The position numbers and the translations under genes were made by a program. The notes below the pieces were generated by a model, which saw nothing but the letters and a program-made list of their open reading frames with translations, ran no database searches and was not told where the DNA came from. Below are positions 44,825-55,800 of a stretch of DNA of 64,000 nucleotides, one piece after another; within the stretch, counting starts at the first letter, position 1; each line of letters starts with the position of its first letter. The stretch is from Moniliella sp. 'wahieum' (lineage: Eukaryota; Basidiomycota; Moniliellomycetes; Moniliellales; Moniliellaceae): the NCBI GenBank assembly GCA_003971905.1, contig RSEE01000030.1, positions 10,001-74,000 of the forward strand. The letters are read 5' to 3'.

Positions 44825-45598
44825 TGCGCTTGATTCCCCCCCCCCCTCCCCCTCGCGTGTCCTCTCTATCGTTTTACCCCCCCCCCGCCCACTGTCCTTG
44901 CCAGCTCTGCGAACATCCCTGCCCTCCCTCTCATTACCCGCATCTGATCTTGTTGGTTTCCTTGGCAACATATTTCCCTCTACCAGACCTGTGTGTGGGT
45001 GCCCCCAGGTGCCTTGAGCCTGACGTGATGAATCCAGCTGTCGAGTTGTCCCGTGCCAGGTGCACCCCCCTGAGGGTCTCAGGGGAGTCGGCGGAGAGTG
45101 ACTAGTGACGCGTGACAGTGACGGAAAGAGGACGAGGAGGCGACGGCGCGTGGCTGGCGCCAACCGCGCCGACGGGCTCAGGCTGCTCAGGCTCCTCAGG
45201 CTCAGGACTCAGACTCAGGAGCTTTGTGGCAGCCACGCACGTGTTGGTTGTGTTGTCGGCTGGCCGCGTCCCAACGCCGTGGGCGCGGGGGGGGGCACAC
45301 TGGCGCTGTGCTGCCGTGCCAGCGTGAGATCAGCTCATGGTTAGTGATTAAGTCCATCGAAGCACCCAGCGTCGTGTAGGTCCTCGGTGGGCGCTGCCAG
45401 CCAGCAGGCACGCGTGCAGTGTGTCTGCCCCATTCCCGCCGCTCGTCGCGCTCGGCGTGACATGTCATCGAATCACTCAGCCCTCGTCGTCGAGTGTTGG
45501 TGAATAGTGAAGTTGATGCTGCACTGATGGGCCCTCCGCCCCGCTCTCCTTGCTGCGTCCACACCGCCCCCGCCTGCCCCCCTCGTCTCTGCCCGGCC
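44825..45598. other. Intergenic upstream of arrestin-like gene
   Basis: 774 bp. It contains a GTGACTAGTGACGCGTGACAGTGAC stretch at about 45097-45121 (tandem GTGAC pentamers) and the GGGCACACTGGCGCT element at 45293-45307. No coding signal. Confidence 0.4.
45296..45307 (+). promoter_or_regulatory. CACACTGGCGCT element upstream of arrestin-like gene
   Basis: One mismatch to CACACTGGCGCC, 303 bp before the presumed ATG. Confidence 0.45.
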
Positions 45599-48500
45599 AT
45601 GGCCGACCTCTGCCACACCTCGACGCATGCAGTGACGCCCGCTTGCACCTCCCCAGCCGCACCGTCACAGCCGGCGGGCGTCTGAGTGGCGTCCTCGTCT
45701 TACCCGCCCTTGCGTCGTCGTCTGCATCTGCCTCGCCATCCGCATCGCCATCGCCATCGCCGTCCTCTCCTCGGCCACCTCCGCCCCAACTCACCCTGTC
45801 CGCTTCCGCCGGCACGGGCGATGGCTCTCAGGCGGCCCGGGCACCTGCGCTGCAGACGAGACGGCGGCTGATGCTACGGCCGAGATTGGCGCGGTTACAA
45901 CGCGTACCCACGCGCCCCCCCCTGGTCCCGGACCGGCAGGCAAGCGACTGTCCATTTGGTTGGTGTGGAGGGTATGTGATCTGCTGGCCAAGGCGCGCTT
46001 TGCTTTTTGTTGTTTGATGTCTGACCGTGCTGGTCTTGTCTTCCAGATCTTCCGAACGGCGAGCACGTCCAGGTGACGCATTTGCACCAAGAACTTGTGC
46101 GCCAGCCACCGAGGCCCGGTCTCACGCCAGACCCGGCTTGTGTTCCAGCTTGATCTGCCATCCTCCCTTGCTGGATCCCACAAGGGGGAAAAATGTGGTG
46201 TGCGCTACGTCGTGCTGGCAGAAGTCCATTCGCCTACCGGCCACGTCGACTGGACTGCCGAGCCCATCCACGTCTCGCCTTGCCTACTGACCTGGCCGCT
46301 CAAGCGGCAGCGGCTACCAAACCAGCCCAAACTGTGGAATCAGAGAACGGAGTCAAGCTCGGTCCATTTGCCTCGTCCCTCACAATGGCTGGTACGACTA
46401 CGTTGGTTCCCATCACGGTTCAACCATTCGCCTGATCCCATCCGCTGCCTTCGCGCACGTTGGTTCAAACCGAGTCATCCTGCCTGCTTCGCCGGAGGAT
46501 TTATCGTGGTCCGACGTCAAAGAGTCGGAAGCCTCGATCGAATCCACCGAGTCCAAGTGGGTGCATCACGTTGACTCTGACGTAGGCGCGGACCTTTTGG
46601 CCGAGCGTGTTGCCAGGGGAGACGATTGACTGGGCAGTACCCGTGTCCATCCCAGTATGTCCTTCCCCTCTCCTCTCCAGCAGGCCTTGTCCCACTGACC
46701 ACCGGCTCTTCAGACCAGCATCGACATTTCTGCGTCGGCCCCTGCGTCTCGCGTACGCGTTTCCTACCAACTTGCGACCCAACTTTTTCGGATGCGAGCG
46801 AGACCAAGGTGGCCGCGGTACAAGTTGACACGCCACTTGTGATTGCACCTTTGAATACATTGAGTTCCGCGTTGGGCCAGAGCACCAGGCTGGTTTGACA
46901 TCCGCGCCTCTCCCCGCCTTTTTGGTTCTCCAGTGCCCAGGAGCCGTATGCGCAAGCCGTCGATTCCAGTGCATCTCTTTCGGCAAGAGCTTGATCCCGC
47001 CGGCCCCGTTCCGGGCAGGTCCTCCGGTCTTTCCCATTCCCTCTCGCCTGGGGGCGCGGTACCACGGTCGTCCTCCCCACCTTCTACCCCCCGCGGTTCC
47101 CGCATCTCCAAAATCCCCTCGCCGCGTCCCAGTCCCATCCTGTCGCTACCTGGCAACGATTCGGCAGACAGCACGACGGTGGATTTGGGCAACGATTCGG
47201 CCGGTCGGATTGGTGGGGACTTGAGCGGGATCAGTGAGCACACTGAACACACCGATACCGATACTTCACCCGCTCTCAACCGTCGACGGTGGGCGACGAC
47301 AGTTCCTTGGATGAAAATGGGGCCGTGATGGGCCAAGTGTGGCCGGGCGCGACGGGCACGTTGGATTTGGGAGCCCCGCCCACGGCTTCGGTCGGGACCC
47401 GAGTGCCTGCCATCCGAGTGCGCGGGGTGGCAAAGTTCCTGCAGCTGGCCCCACCCCGTCTCGCTCGACCTGGGTTCTCCTCCACCCGTGTTCCTTCGGC
47501 TGGGAGCAGCGCGGCACGGGGACCCGATACGCCGTCCTCGGGAGCAGCTGCTAGCGGCCTGGCCGCTCGCCGGCGGCAAGGCAGCGGCACTCCTTCCTCG
47601 ACCTCTACCACCACACGAACCGGACCCGCTTCCAGTCCTTCTGGCAGTGCAGGTGTCGGGTTGCGCGCCACCAACGCGCCCAGCACACTTCGCCGCACTA
47701 CCTCTGGTCATTCGCCTTCGACCTTGCCCCTGCCCGCTCGCCAGCAAGCGGGTTGGGCTTGTCCCCTTCTCCTGCCAGTGCCCACCCGGGCCGTCCCTCT
47801 GGCCGAGTCGGATCCGGTACGCCTTCCGTGGGGTTGACACGTAGTGCCTCCAACCACGCCTTCCCGACGCCAGTAACGCCGACACCGCCGATGCGCCGCT
47901 CGGCGTCGCGGGGCGACTTGACAGGCACGACCAAGACGAGTGGGGCAGGTGCACCGGGCGACCAGTCGGTCGGAACGCCCATCATGCGACGTACGGGCGT
48001 GACGGCGCGCGCTCGTCCTCAGTCACTTATGTTGGCTCGAAAGAGCAGCCTGCACCCTGTCCTCGCCCTCGGTTCCCTTGCCCCGAGCTCGTGTGACTCG
48101 ACCCGGTCTCGCACCGACTCCACCTCCGGCCCGCGCGTTCGCCGCGTCGTCTCCGGTCCCAGTTCTCTCACTACCCTCCTACGCCAGGCACGGCGGTCGG
48201 ACCGAAACCTGCCCCGCTGGCCCGCACCCCACACGCATGGGGACACGGCAAGCGTCGGCGGGCAGTGTCGCGTCAGGGCCAGGGGTCAAGGCCAAGGTGT
48301 CCTTGGACCAAATCATTGCCCCTCCTCCTCCTGCGGTAGGAGGGAGAAAAGCGATGACCGAGCTCGGCTTTGGTCCGTCCAGCGCGAGGGTGGGCCGAGC
48401 CACGTCCGGTCTCGGTGTGGGAGCGGTGGGGCTCGGTTCGCACGGCAGTGGCGATCACCACAGCTACTCGTTCAAGAACTATGCGGCTGCCGCAGGGGCT

Positions 48501-48874
48501 GGCACAGGTGCCGCCGAGGTCCGGATGGGACCGACGGGCGCGATGAGTACCAGCTCTGGGGCGATGCCGAGCCATGGACTGGTCCGCTCCCAGTCCCACG
48601 CCCACCTGGCCGGGGGGGCGGCGGGAGCCTGCGAGCTGGCCGACCGCGGTGGCCGCGTCGGAAATCAGTTTCTCGGCGCCGGTGCGGGCCAAGGTACCAA
48701 CGGCGGCGGGCCGATGCCCCGTGCACGCTCCCGCACCGGATCCAACTCGTCCCACACGGCCGCCGCCCACGCGGTGGCATCAGCGCCAGCCGGCGCCCGC
48801 CCTCGCGCTCGTCTCATCTACTCGCCGCGCCAGCGTCGCCGATCCGGGTGCGGACCAAGAGCGTGGAGCTCTAA
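45599..48874 (+). CDS. Putative arrestin-like protein with long disordered tail
   Basis: The N-terminal frame, after a one-base shift near 45635, reads ARLHLPSRTVTAGGRLSGVL, like the first strands of an arrestin N domain. An intron with a CTGAC branch follows (about 45972-46046). Then DLPNGEHVQVTHLHQELVRQ, FQLDLPSSLAGSHKGEKCGV and RYVVLAEVHSPTGHVDWTAE match the arrestin_N pattern of a Phe-x-Leu-Pro strand then a Tyr-x-Val-x-Ala strand. A C domain-like segment has SIDISASAPASRVRVSYQLA and VDTPLVIAPLNTLSSALGQS. From about 46900 on it is Ser/Pro/Thr/Gly-rich and disordered (SSTSTTTRTGPASSPSGSAG), ending PIRVRTKSVEL. Fungal alpha-arrestins recruit ubiquitin ligases to transporters; no PPxY motif is secure here. 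Frameshifts are frequent, so the family call is tentative; the reading direction and extent are firmer. Confidence 0.5.
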
Positions 48875-49466
48875 GACGGATGGATGGGTCTCCTGCCTGT
48901 GGCCTCGGGCCTGAGGCCGGCGAGGAGGCACCACAGCGAGAATTGATTGATATGCCATGCCCGCCCACCCCATCTCCATCCCCATCCCCACCCTCGCCAC
49001 CGCAGTTCACAATTGCTGTATTCAATCGCAGACCCACGAGGGAAGGATAGGCGCCGTGCGCCGCATGCCGGCCCGCCGGGATTCGGAACGTGGCGCGAAA
49101 ACAAACGCGCGACGCGTGTGCTACGCGGCCCGCGCGATCCGATCGATCATCGATCATCGGTCATCATCCCTCTTCCGCCTCATTCCACGTAACGCGCACG
49201 CACACTGGCGCCAAGCCCCATCTGGCCCGGCGCGACGGGCACGCGGCGGTGTGGGGGGACGCGCAGTGCCCACGGCGCGTCGAGCACTGGCGCGGTGCGG
49301 GACGCGGGACTACGCGTCGCGTGTGGCGCGTCGCGGCCGAGGTGGGCGGCAGAAGCCTTGGGCTCGGGCAGCAGCAGAGTGCAAGTAGAACACTGCCCAT
49401 TCCCCCCGCGCTTGGCTCCCCACCACCACCACCACCACCCCTTCCCTCGCCTGCTGTCTAGCGAGC
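48875..49466. promoter_or_regulatory. MCM2 upstream region
   Basis: 592 bp with a tandem GATCGATCATCGATCATCGG at 49141-49160, continuing TCATCATC, and the CACACTGGCGCC element at 49201-49212, 266 bp before the MCM2 ATG. The last 80 bp are CAC- and C/T-rich. Confidence 0.45.
49201..49212 (+). promoter_or_regulatory. CACACTGGCGCC element upstream of MCM2
   Basis: Exact copy of the cyclin-gene element. MCM2 and B cyclin are both cell-cycle genes, which would suit an E2F/MBF-like site, but three non-cell-cycle genes carry it too. Confidence 0.5.
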
Positions 49467-52400
49467 ATGGTGTGTCCCACGCCCCTCCTCCGCCTGCTTG
49501 CTGCTGACCACTGCCCCCAGTCCTCCTCTCCGCCCCGCCCTGCCGGTGCCTCGCGCAAGCGCCCTCGCGCCGACTCGAATGCCGCCCCCCTCGGCTCGCA
49601 CAGCGGTGCGGCGCTGCGGGCCCTCCCGTCTGCCGGGCAGCGAGGCCGATGCATTGGATGCCTCGACGCCCGTCGGCATGCCCACCTCGGATGTTCCCAT
49701 GCCCTCTGCCCGCCGCTTCTCTCCTCCCGTCGAGTCTCCCCCCCTCCTCGCCCCCCGCCTTTAGCAACGTTGGCGACGATTCGGACGCCGGTGTTCGTAC
49801 GGCTGGCGAGACGACGGATGACGATGACCTCGATCCTCGCCGTCAGACGCGTGTAGTGGATGAAGAGCGTGAAGCGCGTATGCTCGGCGACGAGTATGAC
49901 CACGACGAGCCGGAGGACGAAGAGGGAGAGGACCTGTTTGGCGAGAACATGAACGAGGACTACACTTTCAATCGTGAGCTGGATACGTACGAAGTTGGCC
50001 TGGACGATGAGTCGGTGGCTCGATGGACGCTACGACGCGTCGCCTGGCCGAAATGCGGATGAACCGGCGTGACCGCGCGGAACGAACTCAGCGTGGCGCC
50101 ACCCGCTCCCGTGCCCCGGCTTTCCTCCAGTCCGACGACGAATCCGATATGGGCGATGGCATTATGCGTCGTCGTCGTCGCCACTACGACGAGGTGGAAG
50201 AGGATGAGATGGGAGAAGATGTACGTGCTATGCCGCTGGGTTCGTGCGATCGATACTGACCTGTCGCCCTTGTTTGTGCCGCCTTCCGGCCCCCCCTTTG
50301 ACAGGAGATGCCTTTGGAACAACTCGCCGATATCAAGGCCGACAGTATTGCCCAGTGGATTACGATGGAGGCGGTGCGACGGACGATTGTACGCGAGTTT
50401 CGTAACTTTCTGGTGACGTACGTTGATGCCGAGGGTGGCAGTGTGTACGGCCAACGGATCAAGGTACTGGGTGAGATCAACAGCGAGTCGTCGAGGTGAG
50501 CTTTATGCACTTGGCCGAAAGCAAGGCCATCCTCGCCTTTTTCTTGGCCAACTCGCCGGCCTCGATCCTGCCCATCTTTGACGAAGGTGGCCTTTGACGT
50601 GGTGCTGATGTACTACCCTTCTACGACCGCATCCACCTGAGATTCACGTCCGCATCGCCGACCTGCCGCGACGACGACGCTGCGTGAGCTGCGCCAGGCC
50701 AACCTCAACACGTTGGTGCGTGTTTCGGGGGTAGTGACCCGTCGCAGTGGCGTGTTCCCGCAACTCAAGTATGTCAAGTTTGACTGTCTCAGCTGCGGCG
50801 AGGTACTCGGGCCGTTCCCGCAAAACGATGCGACCAAGGAAGTCAAAGTCAACTTTTGCCCCAATTGCGAAAAGAAGGGCCCGTTCCGGATCAATGGCGA
50901 ACAGACCGTGTACCGCAACTATCAAAAGTTGACGCTGCAAGAGGCGCCGGGCAGTGTGCCGCCCGGTCGACTGCCGCGCCACCGCGAGGTGATCATGCTG
51001 TGGGACTTGATTGACCTGGCAAGCCAGGCGAGCACATTGAAATCACTGGCATTACCGCACAATTTGACGCTCGTCTGAACAGCAAGAATGGGTTTCCTGT
51101 ATTGCACGGTGATTGAGGCCAACCACATTGCAAGAAGGACGATGAGTTTGCGCGTTCCGCCTGAAGAGGACGACGAGAAGGCGATTCGGGCGTTGGCACG
51201 GGACGAGGATTGGACAACGGATCATCAAGAGCATTGCTCCCTCGATCTATGGCCACGAGGACATCAAGACGGCGATCGCACTTTCGCTGTTTGGGGGGTG
51301 CCCAAGGACATTGCGGGCAAGCATCGCATTCGTGGTGACATTAATGTCTGCTCCTTGGTGATCCTGGTACGGCCAAGTCGCAATTCCTCAAGTACGTTGA
51401 GAAGACGGCGAACCGAGCAGTGTTTACCACGGGGCAAGGCGCTTCGGCGGGGTAGGATTGACAGCCTCGGTGCGCAAGGACCCCATCACCCGCGAATGGA
51501 CGCTGGAAGGAGGCGCGTTGGTGTTGGCGGACCGTGGGTACTGTTTGATTGATGAGTTTGACAAGATGAACGATGCGGATCGGACGTCGATTCATGAGGC
51601 GATGGAGCAACAGTCCATCTCGATTTCCAAAGCGGGCATTGTGACGACGCTGCAAGCTCGGTGTGCGATTGTGGCCGCTGCCAACCCGATTCGCGGGCGG
51701 TACAACCCCAATTCCCTTTTCTCAAAACGTGGAGCTTACCGAGCCCATTCTGTCCCGTTTGATGTGCTGTGCGTGGTGAAAGATACGGTGGACCCAGTGC
51801 AGGATGATTTGTTGGCGCGCTTTGTGGTGGGCTCGCACCTTCGTTCGCACCCTGCCTTTGACGCGTCGGTGGATGAGGGCGGGTGGCGACGGCGTTGGAC
51901 TGAGGTGATTCCGCAAGAACTGCTTCGCAAGTACATTATGTATGCACGCGAGAGCGTGCGACCCAAGCTTCAAGCGCTGGACCAAGACCGGTTGGCGCGG
52001 CTGTACGCCGACTGCGCCGCGAGTCGCTGCGTACGGGCTCGTATCCAATCACGGTTCGTCACCTGGAGAGCATGATCCGCATGGCCGAGGCGGCAGCCAA
52101 GATGCACCTTCGAGAGTACGTGCGTTCGGACGATGTGGATGTGGCGATCAATACGCGGTGCAATCGTTTGTCAGTACGCAAAAGACGTCGATCAAGAAGC
52201 GCTGGAGCGCGGGCTGCGCAAGTACATGCACACTGCCGCCGACAGCCACGAACTGCTCTCGTTCCTGCTGGGTGGACTGGTCAAAGACAAGATGCGTTTC
52301 CTGGCCCGCGGCCCCGCCGCGACCGCACGTCGTCGCGGCGGTCAGCAGGGCGATGCGACTGATGTCACCATCCCTCTGGCTGAGCGAGACGCGGCGCGGG

Positions 52401-52517
52401 AAGTGGACGTGTTTGATGTGCGTCCGTTCCTTGCCTCGCGTCTTCCAGGCCAACGGATTCCGCTTCGATGCTGGTTCCAAGACGATCCACCGTCGGTTCA
52501 ATGTGACGGCTGCATGA
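49467..52517 (+). CDS. MCM2: Replicative helicase subunit Mcm2
   Basis: AAA+ subunit of the MCM2-7 helicase. The start codon is followed directly by a 51-nt intron (49470-49520), after which [20 protein letters not shown] begins. The N-terminal acidic region shows [17 protein letters not shown], typical of Mcm2. A second intron is at 50221-50304 before [20 protein letters not shown]. The zinc-finger domain has CLSCGE...[13 protein letters not shown]+ core: Walker A region [17 protein letters not shown] (broken by an indel near 51350), [20 protein letters not shown], Walker [18 protein letters not shown], sensor [11 protein letters not shown], and the arginine finger [16 protein letters not shown] (seen as CGTTTGAT instead of CGTTTTGAT near 51758). 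The C-terminal segment ends [20 protein letters not shown]. At least eight frameshifts. The order and length fit a complete gene. Confidence 0.93.
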
Positions 52518-52825
52518 GTGGGGTTGGGTTCGCACCAACCTCACGCTCTAGCATCGAGATTCCGCTGGAGATTCAGCTTCAGCTTGACCGCTTGCCAGCG
52601 CGCCCCGTGGCTGGCCAGAGTCTGTGTACATGTACGGTAGCCCGACGGGTGTAACATATGTAAGAATCGATTGAATGGCTCCTTCTATGCAGATAAAAGA
52701 TGGCCGTGCTCGTAGCGAAACTTACACACTACGCGTCCAATCACCCGCCGATACCTATCCAGCTCACGCATCCACTAACGTTTCCGTCTCGTGTCACTGA
52801 TTCGCGGCCGAGACAAAGACAAAAG
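52518..52825. other. Convergent 3' region MCM2 / Zn2Cys6 gene
   Basis: 308 bp between two convergent genes. After a second frame that stays open to 52654 there is nothing recognisable. Confidence 0.35.
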
Positions 52826-55800
52826 TTAGAAGATAGATTGGTACCTCACCGGCCACCCCACATCTTCCCCGGTCACGGCATTGTCGACAGGCAGGGCACG
52901 AGCCCAATCGGGTATGTCGTCGCACAAGGCGGCGGTGGAGCACAAGTCGCGCGCGGCCACATGGAGGAGCGAGAACGGGGACGACGAGGACGACGCATCG
53001 GGCGGAGGTCCACCAGGGGAGGGAGAACCGACTGCCTGGCGGTCTGCTTGCGCCTGTGTTGAATGTGCACTGTCCCCTTGGCCGTGCCATTGCTTGTCTT
53101 GCTCTTGGCCTTGCTCTTGGCCTTGCTCTTGGTCTTGCTCTTGGCATGCGCGTCCTTCGGATTGAGGCTCGAGTTGGGGGCCGGGCTGTTGCCAAGCCCA
53201 TGAGGCGGCGGGGGAGGACCCGGCGCTGGGCGGGACGCGGGAACGCAAGGGTCCGCCTGTAGCATGACAGCCAAGACCGGGTCGAGGACCGGGGTGGAGC
53301 GGGGCAGGGGCTGGTGGCCAATCCAGTGGGCAAACCAGTGGGCAAACCAGTGGGCTCGGGGAGGGAAGGGTAGAGACGGACGGGGGAGGGGACGACGCGC
53401 GGTCCGGGTCGACTCGCCCTGGTCCCCGTGCGAGACCCGATGGGAGGTCCGAGGTGAACGTTCCTGTTCATGCTTATTCTCATTCTCATGGTCACGGTTA
53501 TAAGTACGGTCGTAGTCATGGTCATGGACATGGTCACGGTCACGATCACGATCACGATCACGATCATGGTACGGCGATGGGGTCCCATTGGCGCGCCTGG
53601 GCCAAAGCCTGGTAAGCCAAGGGGGTACTTTGTCCCAAATGTTCGCTGAGCGCAGCCATGGCCGCGGCCAACGCGTCGTCCCACGAAGCGAACGGGACGA
53701 GGAAGCTTGGTAAGGACTGACCTAGCATCTGGTGCACGTGCTCAAACGAGCGTACGACACTGGCGAGCGAACGGGAGTAAGAGGGAGGAGTAGTGGCCAG
53801 CGGCGCGTCAGCGGGCAGCCGATGCGCCAGGTCCACGAGGTCGGCCTGGAGCAGTGGGCGTAGGTAAGTTGCTGTGTCGGCGGTACACTGTAAGTTGAAC
53901 ACCTCTTCTTCCAACAAGTGTTTGCCCGCCAAGAGCGCTAAGGAGCACAAGCTCGGCCCGGGTATCCAAGGCGTAAGCGTGCGGCTTGGGTGGCGCCCAA
54001 AAGGTCTGGATGGCTTGGAAAAGTGTTGGGCGGCGTTGCTGCGCAACGTGTGGATCCATTCGATCATCTCGCGCGTCTCAACGGGCTCCTTGGGCCCTAC
54101 CAGCACCCGAAGCAGCCGTTCTTCTGCCTCGAGCAGCACGCGCGAGGTGCGGTGCGGCCGGAGATAGGCCTGGGCAAGAGGAAGGTTGGTCATGGTTACC
54201 GCCGCCGGGTGCCGGAGGAAGAGGACGAGGACGGGCGCGGTGACTTGAAGCATGTTCAAGTGTTCTTCCGCAGTACCCAAAGTCCAGATTCCCTTGACCA
54301 ACCCGCCCACCGCGTGGTTGGTGAGATGAGTGTCGATCAGCAGTTGCTCGGCAGAAGGTGGGGAAGGAGGGCAAAGGGTAGGAAGGGGGTCAGACATCAA
54401 TGCTAGGCCACAACGTGGGTGAGAGGGAGAGAGAAACATACCCGCTTGTTGCCGACCACGATCAAACTCGCGAGGGAGTTTCTTGACGGCGCGCCGGAAG
54501 CCCGGGATGACGTCCGAGTGGGCCATTTGGAGGAGGGTGACAGAGCCCTGGTGAGTCGTCGGATCACTCTTCTCGCCCCGAGCAAGGTACACGGCATTCT
54601 TACGCGGACGACCGCGTCGACGTTGAAACTTGAGTGCCGACGCGCGTGCCCAGATCACCCGGACTTCCTTGGCCAACGTGAGCATCGTCGCGGCACCGGC
54701 GGCGCGGGCGTAGGTACGTCCTGCGCCTACCGCCCGCAACACCGTAACCTGCTCCGAGCGCGACAGGTGCAATGGTACCGCCGCCCCTTCCCCCCCTTCC
54801 TCCGCCACCTTGTCTTCCCCGTGGCAGTGGGGGTGGGGGCCGTCGTCGTCGTCGTTATCGCCTTGGGCGTTGTTGCAGCCGGACCTGAAGTCCCGCCACG
54901 ACGGGTCCTTCGTCGTGGAGGCGTGGCGGGCACGGTGGATTGCTCTAGGGATCGTACCCGTGCCCGGCTTATCTCGGTCTTGGCCCACGACACGACTTTT
55001 TCGGCTGCTGCAATCGCCTCGTCCACCACTTGACCCACATCCTTCTCGCCGCGGGCACAGGCGAACGCGCGCGCGGCCGGGGGTAGGTGCCGCAGCAAGT
55101 CGTCCGGGGAGAAGGCGTACATTGTCGCCGCTTGCAGTTCGGCAAGGTAAAGCGCACGTAACTCGCCCCACCTGTCGTCCTCGGTGGCATCAGAAGGAGA
55201 GGAAGCAGGAACCGCACCAAAGGCAGTTAGGGCGGCCAATAGGAATTTTGTCCCACCACTTCCGGGGTGCGCGTGAGGGTGTACATGGGCGCGTGCGTGT
55301 CGGGTGATCCCTGGGCCAAGGGCGCATAGAGATACAGGAGATAGAGAGCTTGGGTCACGCACAGAGGGCCCACCGCACCATCTGAAGTGGAAGGGCCAGA
55401 AGAAGTCGAGCCATTAGGCTCACTTGCCCCTCTGTCCAAAGAACTCTTCGGGGAATCCCCTGTGGTAGTGGGTACGTTCGCCTTCATGTCCACCGTAGTG
55501 AGCAGGGTCAAGGCCCAGTCCTGAAGCAGACCGGAAAGTTGATCTAGGAACGCGTGGAGCACACCCTTAGCTACCTCCAACTCGGATGGAGGCTCAGGTT
55601 CCGGTTCAAGTTTCGGCTCAGGTCCCGGTTCAAGTTTCGGCTCAGGTCCAGGTTCAGGTCCTGGTTCAGGTTGGCCAAGCTCTGCTCTGGCTCCTGTCCT
55701 GTGCCCTCCGTGCGTTTGCGAATGCTCCCCCCCATTCTGGTGCTCATGTTCATGTCCCTCATGCTCCTCCTCTATCCCCTCCACGTGCCCCTCCTCATGC

